Source: an uncultured Acidobacteriaceae bacterium (lineage in GTDB: Bacteria > Acidobacteriota > Terriglobia > Terriglobales > Acidobacteriaceae). Taken from it: 64,000 nt of DNA. This document shows positions 42,680 through 52,071 of the stretch, piece after piece. The stretch covers positions 62,001 to 126,000 of the forward strand of contig CALFMO010000064.1 of the NCBI GenBank assembly GCA_937879855.1, written 5' to 3'. Numbering within the stretch: the first letter of the stretch is position 1; each line of letters opens with the position of its first letter. Position numbers and translations under genes: made by a program. The notes beneath the pieces are model-generated. The model was given only the letters and a program-made list of their open reading frames with translations. It had not been told where the DNA came from and searched no databases.

Positions 42680-43726
42680 TTATTGCTGAGCTGCTTGCGC
42701 CCAATAGCTGGTTCGCGCCAGGACGGTGCCGCCCTCAGATTCCGGCGATTGAGCACGCAATCGAACGCGAATCTGATGCAGCCCCGGATGCGGGTCTTTC
42801 GGCGCGAAACTCAACAGATAGCGGCTGTGCAGATGATTGGTAAAGTCGTTCATCCGAACTTCGAATTTCTTTCGCGTCGCGAACAACTCGTACTCACCGC
42901 CCGTCAGGGAAGCGATCGTGCTCGGGACGTTCTTCTTCATGGCCTGTGCAGTCCGATTCAGGAGATCGATGAAGTCGACGCCGTTGTGCATCTCGTTCTT
43001 GTTCGTCCCACGCCCGGTGTCGAGGATGTTGGAGAGAGCGGGGGAGAATGCCAGCGCGTACATTACAGCATTGCTTTGCCCGATCGCCGCCACCGTGTCG
43101 TTAATCTTTCCCTGGCTGCCGTGGTCCCGCGTTTCACTGATCAGCAACAACACGCGCAGCCGATCCTCTGGTTCCTGGTTAAGCAGGTTCACCGACGAGT
43201 CGACCGCATCCAGAATTACGGCACCTTCATCGCCTGGCTGCAGATTCCTCAACTCGTCTTCCACCAGGCTCGCATCCTGTGTAAAATCCCTGGTGATCTC
43301 AACCTGGCTGTCGAACTCTACCACCCCAACTCGAGCCGTTCCGAGGGCGAACAGCGGGTCCAGCATCGACTTCAGTCCCTGCATCCTTGGGAACTCATAG
43401 GCAGCACGGCGTCCTCGCTGAATAGCCACCACCAGTGAGATCGGTTGCCCTTCCGGCGCCTCGTCGAGGCGCGCAAGTTGCTCCACGCCATCGTCTTCCA
43501 CGATGAAGTCTTTGGCTTGCAGGCCATATACGATTCCACCCTGCCGATCTTTTACCAGCGCCGGAATCAGCACCACATTGGATTGGGAACGGAGAGTGGT
43601 TTCCTGAGGAAGGGCAATGTTGCTGAGCAGCATCAGAAAGAGCAGATTCAAAACGAAGAAGCCTATCCCGGCACGCCGCAGACTACCCTGCCTTGCGTTT
43701 CTCGCCCAGCACTTCGTCCAGCGCAT
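42680..43726 (-). CDS. VWFA-related secreted protein 4 (no MIDAS)
   Basis: A 348-residue protein with a basic N-terminus and a hydrophobic segment (FFVLNLLFLMLLSNIALPQ). The VWFA domain (VVLIPALVKDRQGG, KDFIVEDDGVEQL) lacks the MIDAS motif: the corresponding site reads VAIQRGRRA, so metal binding is not expected. The start overlaps the zapA 3' end by 44 bases. Co-transcription with zapA is likely, functional linkage is unclear. Confidence 0.8.
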   Translation of the reverse strand: MRWTKCWARNARQGSLRRAGIGFFVLNLLFLMLLSNIALPQETTLRSQSNVVLIPALVKDRQGGIVYGLQAKDFIVEDDGVEQLARLDEAPEGQPISLVVAIQRGRRAAYEFPRMQGLKSMLDPLFALGTARVGVVEFDSQVEITRDFTQDASLVEDELRNLQPGDEGAVILDAVDSSVNLLNQEPEDRLRVLLLISETRDHGSQGKINDTVAAIGQSNAVMYALAFSPALSNILDTGRGTNKNEMHNGVDFIDLLNRTAQAMKKNVPSTIASLTGGEYELFATRKKFEVRMNDFTNHLHSRYLLSFAPKDPHPGLHQIRVRLRAQSPESEGGTVLARTSYWAQAAQQ

Positions 43727-44018
43727 TGGATAATAGATGCGCCCGCTTCAGGTAGTCGGTTGGCCCAACGTCCTGCCGTTTCTTAAGCAGGTGATATTCG
43801 TCGGCAATATTCAGGGCCGCCAGCACGGCCAGCCGCACCGTGTCGATGGTATTGGTCGCCTCGGCCACGGCGCGCATCTTCGCATCCACATACTCCGCCA
43901 GCTTCAGAATGTACTCTGGATCGGAGCCGCGCAGGTTATACGCCTGGTCAAAAATCTCCACGCGCACGCTGGAATTCTGCGGGTCTTTCACCACCTGATC
44001 TTTGGTCGCGGTAGCCAT
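43683..44018 (-). CDS. zapA: Cell-division protein ZapA
   Basis: A 111-residue FtsZ-ring crosslinker. The N-terminal VRVEIFDQAYNLRGSDPEYILKLAEYVDAKM is typical of ZapA and is followed by a coiled coil ending in EYHLLKK. It is preceded on the same strand by a ZapB-like coiled-coil gene (gap 86 bases). Confidence 0.9.
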   Translation of the reverse strand: MATATKDQVVKDPQNSSVRVEIFDQAYNLRGSDPEYILKLAEYVDAKMRAVAEATNTIDTVRLAVLAALNIADEYHLLKKRQDVGPTDYLKRAHLLSNALDEVLGEKRKAG

Positions 44019-44104
44019 AAACCGTTTTCTCCGTGGGGGTCTTTAGCCTGCGTTTGTCATAGAGACGTGGCTGGCTACGTCTCTTCCTGCGCAAATCGCC
44101 TTGC

Positions 44105-44392
44105 TTAGCTGGCCTCAGCAATCGATTCGATCTGTCCCAGCATCTTCTCGACACGCCCGCGAATTTCTTCCCGCTCTTTCTTCAAACGCACGGTCTCGCG
44201 CCGCAGCGTGACCAGCTCTTCTTCCCGGTCTTGCATTTGTTGGCGCAGTCGCTGCGCATCGCGTTCCGCCGTAGCCTGGGCCTGCCGTGCCGCTTTGTAC
44301 AGCTCTATGGTGCGATAAATTTTGTCTTCGAGCGCCTGGAAATCGTCCGCCGGAACCTGGTCTGCCACCTGTTCGACCGCATTCAATGCCAT
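44105..44392 (-). CDS. ZapB-like coiled-coil protein
   Basis: A 95-residue, highly charged helical protein (LEDKIYRTIELYKAARQAQA, then EELVTLRRETVRLKKEREEIRGR in pieces) with a continuous heptad pattern. Together with zapA this matches the ZapB-like partner often found upstream of zapA. ATG 44392 (MALNAVEQ) is preferred; a longer in-frame start at 44509 would add a weakly protein-like leader. Confidence 0.75.
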   Translation of the reverse strand: MALNAVEQVADQVPADDFQALEDKIYRTIELYKAARQAQATAERDAQRLRQQMQDREEELVTLRRETVRLKKEREEIRGRVEKMLGQIESIAEAS

Positions 44393-44728
44393 GATTGCAC
44401 TCTTTCCCGCAACAATTTCTGAAACTTCTTCGCAGTATACTCCAGATTTTTGTGGACGAAACACTCGGGAAGCGAGAAACCCGGACCATGGAAGGACACG
44501 GAGTATCATGAAGGGACTGACCTAAGATACTTCCATCGTGCACAGAGTTTACGGGACGAAGCGCCAAGCCGGTGCACAATTCAATCCCGAGGAAAGAAGC
44601 ACTGCTTCGATCATCCTCTGCCAAGGGGCGATATGGCAGATGTGACTTTCGTCCTCGCTGTTTTGCCAGGCTTCTCTCGAACTCGCTCCAACGTGGGATA
44701 ATTACAAAGGTTCGTTCTGAATTCAATT
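44393..44728. other. Divergent promoter region between the zap cluster and the transglutaminase gene
   Basis: 336 bases without a convincing gene. On the minus strand a TATACT -10 box (44439-44434) fits a zap promoter. Around 44620-44641 there is a CTGCCA-TATGGCAG hairpin-like element. No RNA family is recognised. Confidence 0.4.
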
Positions 44729-47700
44729 ATGCGCAACCGTTGCTTCGTTCTTCTCTTTTCCTGCCTGCTGACCGCCGGCGGCAGTGCCCAGCAGCCCAGC
44801 CAAACCTCACCAGGGTCCGCCCCTCCCGCCGGGCAGTCCACGACACCGCAGCAGTCGAAAAAATCTGACAAGATCCCAACTGGAACGACCGCCGAAAAGG
44901 CCGCGAACGCGGTCAAGCCCCCGGACTATACCGAAGAATCGTTCGTCATCGAGCAGATGCATTCGAACTACCGCTTTGAGGCTGACGGTACTGGACGCAA
45001 AGAGACCAAGGCCCGCATTCGCGTGCAGAGCGAAGCCGGGGTGCAACAGTGGGGACAGTTGCTGGAAGGCTACAACTCCGCGAACGAGCGCGTCGAAATC
45101 CCCTACGTTCGCGTCCTCAAAGAAGATGGCAGCGTGGTCAAGGCGGGCGACGATGCCGTGCAAGACCTGAGCGCGCCCATCGAGCGTGAAGCTCCCGTCT
45201 ATACCGATTACCGCCAGAAGCACATCACCGTCCCCGGCCTGCGACCCGGCGAAGTCCTGGAATACGACATGGTCACGGTAATTCATACACCGCTAGCCGC
45301 CGGACAATTCTGGGCCGAATACGAGTTCGACAAGAGCAACATTTCCCTCGACGAAACTCTCGACGTGGATGTGCCCGCCGGACGTTCTCTGAAGCTGAAG
45401 TGCAAGCCGGGGATGGAGCCGAAAATCAGCGAAGAAAACGGACGTCGCATCTATCACTGGTCTAGTTCTCATCTCGAGCGGGAAGACGACTCAGCTAAAG
45501 CCAAAGAAAGAGATAAAAAGAAAAAGAAGCATCGCCCCGACGATGAGAAGCCTGACATCCAGCTGACGACCTTCGAAAGCTGGGAGCAGATTGGCCGCTG
45601 GTATGCGAATCTGGAAAAAGACCGCCGCGCCCCCTCGCCCGAAGTTCGTGCCAAGGCCCAGGAATTAACTAAGGGCATGAACAGCGACCTGGAAAAGACC
45701 GAAGCCCTCTACGATTTCGTGGCCAAAAATTTCCGCTACGTCAGCCTCTCGCTCGGAGTCGGCCGCTACCAGCCGCACGCCGCCGCCGATGTGCTTCACG
45801 ACCAGTACGGCGACTGTAAAGACAAGCACACGCTGCTCGCTTCTCTGCTCGAGGGCGAAGGCCTGCATGCCTCCTCGGTGCTGATCAACTCCACTCGCAA
45901 ACTCGATCCCGACGTTCCTTCGCCCTCGCAGTTCGATCATGTCATCACCATGCTTCCTTTGGGCAAAGGAAACGACAAGCAGGAAGTCTGGATGGATACC
46001 ACCAGCGAGGTCGCGCCTTTCCGCTTGCTGGCCTACACGCTGCGCAAGAAGCAGGCGTTGGTTATTCCTCCGGCTGAGCCGCCGTCGCCGGTGGCGCCGC
46101 ATCTCGAAGAAACGCCCGCCGACACTCCCATGCCCGACAGCGAAATCTCGCAGATCGACGGAAAGATTAACGAGATCGGCAAGCTCGAAGCCCACGTGCA
46201 CTACGAGTTTCGCGGCGACGAAGAACTGCTGCTGCGTTCCGTATTCCGCCGCGTGCCGCAAGCCAACTGGCAACGAGTTGTAGAAAATGTGAACGCTGGC
46301 CTGGGCGGGGATATCACCAATCTCAAGATCAGCGATCCCGCCGCGACACGCGAACCGTTCACCATGTCCTACGATGTCTCCCGAGTGAACTTCCTCGATT
46401 GGTCCAAGAAGAAAACAGAAATTGTTTTACCCTTGGTGCAATTCAACCTGCCCGAAGTCGGCGGCGATGACGACGACGCCGAGCCCCTGAAGCTCGGCCC
46501 GAAGGGCCAGTACTCCTACCAGATCAAGCTGGAATTGCCCACTAAGTACACCGCGCACCTCCCGCTGGCTTTCTCGCTGAAGCGTGACTACGCCGAATAC
46601 GAAGCCACCTACAAAGTGGACGGTACCGTCTTTACCGCCGGACGCAAGCTGGTCCTCCACGAGGACGAGTTGCCCGTCGCGCGATCCGCCGATTATGAAT
46701 CCTTCCGTCGCGCCGTCAGCTCCGATCTCGCACAGCAACTATCGGTGGAGAGCACGGTCGCGGGCGCCCCGGTTCCTCCCGCCGACATGAAGGCGGAGGA
46801 TCTGGTCGACAGTGCCAAAGCGGCTGCCGACAGCGGCAATCTGCCCGTGGCGATTGTCCTTTTGAAGCGCGCCACCGAAGTCGATCCCAAAAACAAATTC
46901 GCCTGGAACAATCTCGGCCTCCTGTATTTCGCGATGCGCCAAGACGACCAGGCCATTACAAGTTTTCAGAAACAACTGGAAGTCAATCCCTATGACGAGT
47001 TCGCCTACAACAATCTTGGCCGCGTCTACTGGAACGAGCGTAAATACGACGAGGCCGTAAAGGCCTTCAATAAACAACTGGAAAACAACCCGCTCGACAA
47101 GTTCGCGCACGCCAACTTGGGCGCGATGTACGAAGAGTGGCACAAGTACGACCTGGCGGCGGCCGAGCTTGAAAAAGCCACGTCGCTCGACCCGAACAAT
47201 CCCGATCTGCAGGTGAGCCTGGGCAACGCCTACCTCAACCTCGGGCAGGACGACAAAGCCCTGGCGGCGTTCGATCATGCAGTCGAACTCGCCGCCACGC
47301 CTAGTACGTGGAACAATATCGCCTACCAGCTTTCGCTCAAAGACGCTCATCTCGATCGCGCACAGCAGTACGCCGAGTCCGCGGTGTCAGCCACGGCCGC
47401 CGCTCTGCGCAACGTCTCGCTCGACCGCCTCTCGCAAAAAGATTTGACCCTGGTTTCCTCGTTGGTCGCCTACTGGGATACGCTGGGGTGGGTGCACTTC
47501 GCCGAAGGCGATCTCAGCAAAGCGGAAAAATACGTTGCAGCCGCGTGGGAACTAGGTCACCACGCCGAGGTGGGCGATCATCTCGGACAGATTTACGAGA
47601 AGCGAGGCGACAAGGATCGTGCGCTGCGCACCTATGCGCTGTCGATGAATGGACTGCGCCCCGCTCCCGAAACCCGCGGCCGCCTGGCCTCGCTCGCTGG

Positions 47701-48046
47701 CGGAGATGCCAAGGCCGAAGCCGCCGTCGCCCGCTACAAAGACGAACTGCAGCACCTCAGCACCATCGACCTGGGCAAAGCCACGCAAACCGGCAACGCC
47801 GATTTCTTTATCCTCCTGAGCGGCGGCGGAGGTTCGGTCGCGAAAGTCGACTCGGTGAAATTTGTCAGCGGAGACGAAAAGCTGAAATCCTTCAGCGAAG
47901 CCCTCCGCACCGCCGACTACCACATCACCTTCCCCGACGACACCCCGGTAAAAGTTTTCCGTCGCGGCACGCTCTCCTGCTCGATGACCACCCGCACCTG
48001 CTCCTTCGCCCTGATGCTTCCAGACGATGTAAGAACAGTAGATTAA
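44729..48046 (+). CDS. DUF3857/transglutaminase-like/TPR protein
   Basis: A 1105-residue secreted protein (signal peptide to about residue 21). DUF3857 covers about 65-260 (YTEESFVIEQMHSNYRFEADG, GLRPGEVLEYDMVTVIH). The transglutaminase-like core follows with YGDCKDKHTLLASLL (Cys about 363), FDHVITMLPL (His) and VWMDTTSEV (Asp), a complete triad. After a linker, TPRs fill about 690-850 (NKFAWNNLGLLYFAM, DEFAYNNLGRVYWNE, DKFAHANLGAMYEEW). A large periplasmic hydrolase or scaffold is likely; the substrate is unknown. Confidence 0.87.
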   Translation: MRNRCFVLLFSCLLTAGGSAQQPSQTSPGSAPPAGQSTTPQQSKKSDKIPTGTTAEKAANAVKPPDYTEESFVIEQMHSNYRFEADGTGRKETKARIRVQSEAGVQQWGQLLEGYNSANERVEIPYVRVLKEDGSVVKAGDDAVQDLSAPIEREAPVYTDYRQKHITVPGLRPGEVLEYDMVTVIHTPLAAGQFWAEYEFDKSNISLDETLDVDVPAGRSLKLKCKPGMEPKISEENGRRIYHWSSSHLEREDDSAKAKERDKKKKKHRPDDEKPDIQLTTFESWEQIGRWYANLEKDRRAPSPEVRAKAQELTKGMNSDLEKTEALYDFVAKNFRYVSLSLGVGRYQPHAAADVLHDQYGDCKDKHTLLASLLEGEGLHASSVLINSTRKLDPDVPSPSQFDHVITMLPLGKGNDKQEVWMDTTSEVAPFRLLAYTLRKKQALVIPPAEPPSPVAPHLEETPADTPMPDSEISQIDGKINEIGKLEAHVHYEFRGDEELLLRSVFRRVPQANWQRVVENVNAGLGGDITNLKISDPAATREPFTMSYDVSRVNFLDWSKKKTEIVLPLVQFNLPEVGGDDDDAEPLKLGPKGQYSYQIKLELPTKYTAHLPLAFSLKRDYAEYEATYKVDGTVFTAGRKLVLHEDELPVARSADYESFRRAVSSDLAQQLSVESTVAGAPVPPADMKAEDLVDSAKAAADSGNLPVAIVLLKRATEVDPKNKFAWNNLGLLYFAMRQDDQAITSFQKQLEVNPYDEFAYNNLGRVYWNERKYDEAVKAFNKQLENNPLDKFAHANLGAMYEEWHKYDLAAAELEKATSLDPNNPDLQVSLGNAYLNLGQDDKALAAFDHAVELAATPSTWNNIAYQLSLKDAHLDRAQQYAESAVSATAAALRNVSLDRLSQKDLTLVSSLVAYWDTLGWVHFAEGDLSKAEKYVAAAWELGHHAEVGDHLGQIYEKRGDKDRALRTYALSMNGLRPAPETRGRLASLAGGDAKAEAAVARYKDELQHLSTIDLGKATQTGNADFFILLSGGGGSVAKVDSVKFVSGDEKLKSFSEALRTADYHITFPDDTPVKVFRRGTLSCSMTTRTCSFALMLPDDVRTVD

Positions 48047-48055
48047 AGAAGTCCA

Positions 48056-48245
48056 CGTAGCGACAGCCGCCTCGGCTGTCCAGCGAGGGCGAAGCCGAGC
48101 GGCCTTCACAGGAGCGTGGGCCTCAAATTGAAAGTCCGCCTGTCATCGCCAATGTACTGCTCGTCATCCAGGAGCGGACCGTCTGTCATCCTGAGCGGAG
48201 CAAGGGTTTCACGAAGTGAAGCCCTTGCGGAGTCGAAGGATCCCT
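48056..48245. repeat. Family A repeat plus GTCATCCTGAGCG repeat
   Basis: From 48056 CGTAGCGACAGCCGCCTCGGCTGTCC and a GAGGGCGAAGCCGAGCGG part, then at 48184-48243 GTCATCCTGAGCGGAGC ... GAAGGATCCC. The second family also appears inside the Sco gene (62366-62440) and at 63338. The rest of the 304-base gap before the next gene shows no ORF. Confidence 0.65.
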
Positions 48246-48350
48246 ACCCCGATCGAGAAGTATCTACCGACGGCAACTCTCTCCCGCGATCGGGCAACGA
48301 AATTCAAGCCAGCGGAATCCCACTCCATCAGCAAGCCAAGGAGAGCCATC

Positions 48351-49226
48351 ATGAGGCTCACCCCATGGACTTTGTCTCTCGCTCTTTTCCTCTCGGGGAC
48401 TTTTCTGCGCGCGGAGTGCGCGACCGATCACCGCTCCAGCAAGAATGCCGGGTTCCTCATCACCGACTTCACCATCACGGGCACGCAGACAATCGGTGCA
48501 ATTGAACTCGCCAACATTACTAGCGATTTCATAGGCTCATGCTTCGATGAGGGCTCGGAAGAGTTGGAAGAGCGGATTCGAGCCGCATTTCAGGATCGCG
48601 GATATTTTGCCGTGGAGGTGAAGAACCTCGAATTCAAACCGAGCGACGTGTTGGGCGTTCCCAAGCGCGTGACGCTGGAAGCTGAGATCTCAGACGGTCC
48701 TCGCTACAAACTCGCAGAGATCACGTTCGTTGAGAATCACGCTTTCTCCTCGGAGAGGCTGCGAAAACAATTCCCGCTAAGAAGAGGTGATTTGTTTTCG
48801 AGAGGCAAAATCGCCAGCGGACTGGAGAGCCTCCGCAAACTTTACGGTACCGAGGGCTTCCTCGACTTTATAACTATTCCCGATACAAAGTTCGCCTCAA
48901 ACGGAACAGCAAATCTGAATATCTCGATCCTAGAGGGACCGCAGTACCACATGGGAAAACTCGACATTGTGGCCGATGAGGAAGTATCCGCAAGGCTGCG
49001 AGCCGAGTGGAAACTAACCGAGGGCGCTATCTATGACCGCACTTACATCGATCAATACATTGAAGCGAATCGAGACTTGTTGCCGGTGGGTTTCAGCATC
49101 CAAACAACTCAGAATTGCCCCGATGCTGTGGTCGAAGTACGCTTGACTATCGATCCTGCCCTGGAAACGTCGCACGCGGAATCGGACAACGTTCCTTGCA
49201 AAGAACCCCGCGACCTCTCGAAGTAG
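48351..49226 (+). CDS. POTRA-repeat secreted protein without beta barrel
   Basis: A 291-residue secreted protein (signal peptide LTPWTLSLALFLSGTFLRAE). Three POTRA-like units can be outlined: ITDFTITGTQTIGAIELA, YKLAEITFVENHAFSSERL and YHMGKLDIVADEEVSARL, each with the alpha-beta pattern seen in BamA/TamA. No C-terminal barrel follows. ATG 48351 has an AAGGAGAG site upstream. It may be a chaperone-like periplasmic partner of an outer-membrane protein. Confidence 0.75.
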   Translation: MRLTPWTLSLALFLSGTFLRAECATDHRSSKNAGFLITDFTITGTQTIGAIELANITSDFIGSCFDEGSEELEERIRAAFQDRGYFAVEVKNLEFKPSDVLGVPKRVTLEAEISDGPRYKLAEITFVENHAFSSERLRKQFPLRRGDLFSRGKIASGLESLRKLYGTEGFLDFITIPDTKFASNGTANLNISILEGPQYHMGKLDIVADEEVSARLRAEWKLTEGAIYDRTYIDQYIEANRDLLPVGFSIQTTQNCPDAVVEVRLTIDPALETSHAESDNVPCKEPRDLSK

Positions 49227-49342
49227 CGGACAAAAATGGCGTCAGCGAAAGTTCAATCGTTAGTTAATTGGCAAGTCAAGACCAGAGACCAGCAAATCCT
49301 GAGGCGGTAGGATTGCAAGACAGTAAAGTTGAGGGGATGTAA

Positions 49343-50443
49343 ATGGGTCAACAGATCCGGATGATTGTCTTTGCACTGATAGCCTGCACAGCTTCTGCCC
49401 AGAAGGGTCCCTCGTCTCAGGGCGAGACTGCGCTCAAAACCCAGTTCGTCGCCGTTCAGCCAGATGTAAAGCTCGAGGTGCTCGACTGGGGAGGGACCGG
49501 ATGCAACCTCGTACTTCTCGCAGGTCTCGGAAGCACAGCTCACGTTTTTGACAGCTTAGGGCCGAAACTCGCGGCGCATTATCACGTCATTGGGATCACG
49601 CGGCGCGGGTTTGGTCAGTCGTCCGCGCCTCAAACGGGTTATGCTGCAAGGCGATTAGGAGATGATGTTGTCGCGGTTCTTGACGCCTTGCACATCGCTG
49701 ATCCTGTACTGGTCGGGCATTCGATTGCAGGAGAAGAACTGAGCGCCGTCTCCACTTACCATCCAGGGCGCGCTGCGGCGCTCATTTATCTCGATGCCTC
49801 AGGCACTTTCGCTCTCTACAACCCCAAACATGGCGACTACACACCGGCTTTGGCGCAGCTCAGAGACGATCTTTCGGCACTACAAAAGAACCTCTACGAT
49901 GGCGGTCTCATATCGAAGACACTGACGGACATGGCGCTGTTTCAGGCGAACCTTGCCGAGCTCCGAGGCGAAGTCGAAGGCGCAACGGGCCCCTCTCCGA
50001 ACGCCAGTGACCTTGCCAGCATTTCTGCCTTCCAGAGTTACATGAAAGGCTACTACGGTGGCATCATCCCCGAATCGGAGGTGCGCCAGCTTCATCGTAT
50101 CGGTGAGGACGGAAGGGTCGGCGAGTGGCTTGGGCACGGGCGCGCGAACCAATCAATCATGCTCGAAGAAGAACGTTTCCACTCCATCGATACCCCCCTT
50201 CTAGCGATTCTCTCTTATCCCTCAGCTCCCTATCCAAGTCAAACGAGCGACCCGGTAAAACTCGCAGCCTATCGAGCCGCAGAAACGAGTCGCGAGGAAG
50301 CGCAGATTTCTATCTTTCGCGAGCAGCCCCATGCAAAGGTGATCGTGATTCCCAACGCCACCCACTTCATATTCCTCTCACGCGAGGAGGAAGTGATCTC
50401 ACAGATCAGCGACTTCGTGAATAGCCTTCCTGCCAAGCATTAA
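49343..50443 (+). CDS. Exported alpha/beta hydrolase
   Basis: A 366-residue protein with an N-terminal signal (IVFALIACTASAQ) and an alpha/beta hydrolase fold. The nucleophile elbow is LVGHSIAGEELS near residue 131 and the catalytic His lies in VIPNATHFIFLS. The insertion after residue 200 forms the lid. An oxyanion-type VLLAGLGSTAH is near 58. A GAGGGG site precedes the ATG. Substrate unknown. Confidence 0.85.
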   Translation: MGQQIRMIVFALIACTASAQKGPSSQGETALKTQFVAVQPDVKLEVLDWGGTGCNLVLLAGLGSTAHVFDSLGPKLAAHYHVIGITRRGFGQSSAPQTGYAARRLGDDVVAVLDALHIADPVLVGHSIAGEELSAVSTYHPGRAAALIYLDASGTFALYNPKHGDYTPALAQLRDDLSALQKNLYDGGLISKTLTDMALFQANLAELRGEVEGATGPSPNASDLASISAFQSYMKGYYGGIIPESEVRQLHRIGEDGRVGEWLGHGRANQSIMLEEERFHSIDTPLLAILSYPSAPYPSQTSDPVKLAAYRAAETSREEAQISIFREQPHAKVIVIPNATHFIFLSREEEVISQISDFVNSLPAKH

Positions 50444-50542
50444 GCAGAGCCAGAAGTGAAAGTTTACGGCCGCATGAGCCATCCTGTTTGTATACCCATT
50501 CGCCGCAAGGCATTCCGACCCGCAGCGCTAGCGCTGGTCACT

Positions 50543-51925
50543 TCAGCTCACTGGCCGCCTATGCCATGCGGTGGTCCGCTCATAAGCATGCGCCAACCGC
50601 AAAACCAAATCCTCCCGCCAATGTGGCCCGGCGATCTGCAGCCCAATCGGCAGTCCACTCTGCGTAAATCCGCATGGCACCGAAATCGCCGGCAGCCCCC
50701 ACACATTAAACGGGCGCGTGTTGCGCAACAGCTTGAGTTCCGCCGGACGCAGCGCCTCGGGATCGGCTTTCAAATCAGCGATTGCAGGCGCAGGCATCGG
50801 CATAGTCGGCGTCACCAGCAAATCTACATCGGCAAAGATCTGGCCAATGCCGCGACGAGCCTCATCCAATTCGCGCCGCCGTTGTATATATTCCGCCGCA
50901 GAAACTTTCTCCCCCGCCCGGATGCGCCGCAGCGTTTCCGGCTGGTACAACTCCGGACACTTCGCTACGTTCTCGGCGTGATACGCATAGGACTCTGCCG
51001 TCTGCAGCTTGCGGTCCACGGGTACGTCCAATCGCACGTCTTTCACTTCCTCCACCAGCGTTGCGATTCCACGCAGCGCGTGCTCCATCGCAGAAGCCAC
51101 TTCCACATCCAGATCGTCGAAGAAATATTCACGCGGCACACCCACCCGCAGTGACTTCGCATCCTCACGCAGCGCAGCCACATAATCCGCCACCGGCACA
51201 TCCGCCGTAGTGATGTCCGCCGCATCGTACCCAGCAACCGCCTGCAGCACGATCGCCGCATCCGCCACCGTCGCGGCCAGAGGCCCAACGTGATCGAGCG
51301 ACAGCGAAAGCGGAACCACTCCCCGGCTCGACACCCGTCCATACGTCGGCTTCAGTCCCACGCAGCCGCAAAGCGCCGCCGGCTCTCGAATCGAACCTGC
51401 GGTGTCCGTCCCGATCGAAGCGTAAGCGAGACCGGCTACCATCGCCGCAGCCGACCCTCCCGACGATCCGCCCGCAATCCGCCCGAGATCCCACGGATTG
51501 TGAACGTCGCCAAAATAGCTGACCAGCGAACTCCCGCCGTAAGCGAACTCATGCAGATTGTTCTTCCCCACTATGACCGCCCCGGCCTGTTGCAACCGTC
51601 GCACAACCTCCGCACCCTGCTCCGGCACTCTATCCTTATAGATCGCGCTGGCCGCAGTCGTCCGCACCCCCGCCGTATCGATCAGATCCTTCAGCGCTAC
51701 CGGCACGCCATGCAGCGGCCCGCGCCACTCCCCGCGCAGAATCTCAGCTTCCGCCCGTCGCGCCTCAGCCAACGCCGACTCAGCCGTAACCGTGATGAAC
51801 GCGTTGAGTGCCGGATTAAGGCGCTCAATACGCTCGAGGCACTCCTGCGTGATCTCCACGGGAGATACTTCCCAACGCCGTAAGCGCTGCGAAAGTTCAG
51901 TAATCGTCCTAATAGAAGTAGTCAT
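50543..51925 (-). CDS. Amidase signature family protein (GatA-like)
   Basis: A 460-residue amidase. The Ser-cisSer-Lys triad is visible: VALKDLIDTAG (Lys near 77), GGSSGGSAAAMVAG (cis-Ser) and the nucleophile in GTDTAGSIREPA. GatA of Glu-tRNA(Gln) amidotransferase is the closest fold, but neither gatB nor gatC lies beside it, so it could be a free amidase. ATG 51925 is the start. Confidence 0.88.
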   Translation of the reverse strand: MTTSIRTITELSQRLRRWEVSPVEITQECLERIERLNPALNAFITVTAESALAEARRAEAEILRGEWRGPLHGVPVALKDLIDTAGVRTTAASAIYKDRVPEQGAEVVRRLQQAGAVIVGKNNLHEFAYGGSSLVSYFGDVHNPWDLGRIAGGSSGGSAAAMVAGLAYASIGTDTAGSIREPAALCGCVGLKPTYGRVSSRGVVPLSLSLDHVGPLAATVADAAIVLQAVAGYDAADITTADVPVADYVAALREDAKSLRVGVPREYFFDDLDVEVASAMEHALRGIATLVEEVKDVRLDVPVDRKLQTAESYAYHAENVAKCPELYQPETLRRIRAGEKVSAAEYIQRRRELDEARRGIGQIFADVDLLVTPTMPMPAPAIADLKADPEALRPAELKLLRNTRPFNVWGLPAISVPCGFTQSGLPIGLQIAGPHWREDLVLRLAHAYERTTAWHRRPVS

Positions 51926-51956
51926 CAGGCCGAGCCCATTGTACGGTCAAGCATGA

Positions 51957-51996
51957 TTTCCTTCGTGCACCTTCGTGTCCTTTGTGGTTGAAGATT
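51957..51996. repeat. CCTTCGTG/TTGTGGTTGAAG short repeat
   Basis: TTCCTTCGTGCACCTTCGTGTCC plus TTTGTGGTTGAAG upstream of the aldehyde dehydrogenase gene. The same words occur twice inside the ActE coding region (59797 and 59872). Confidence 0.55.
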
Positions 51997-52030
51997 TTTT
52001 TTCAAAACCCCCACCGCTTCCCAATCATCC

Positions 52031-52036
52031 TATAAT
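52031..52036 (+). promoter_or_regulatory. TATAAT -10 box of the aldehyde dehydrogenase gene
   Basis: Perfect TATAAT 35 bases upstream of the ATG at 52072. No good -35 box is visible at 16-18 bases. Confidence 0.4.
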
Positions 52037-52071
52037 TGCTTCAGTCGTTCTTCTGGGGGCCAGAAAAAATC

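Noticed and set aside
42331..42843. Plus-strand ORF of 170 codons over the 6S RNA and the VWFA 3' end
   Set aside because: It is antisense to a structured RNA and a real gene, shows no domain or start site, and its composition is that of a shadow.
44510..44700. Possible 6S RNA or other structured RNA upstream of the transglutaminase gene
   Set aside because: Only small hairpins are seen and no conserved 6S core; the true 6S core is at 42317-42513.
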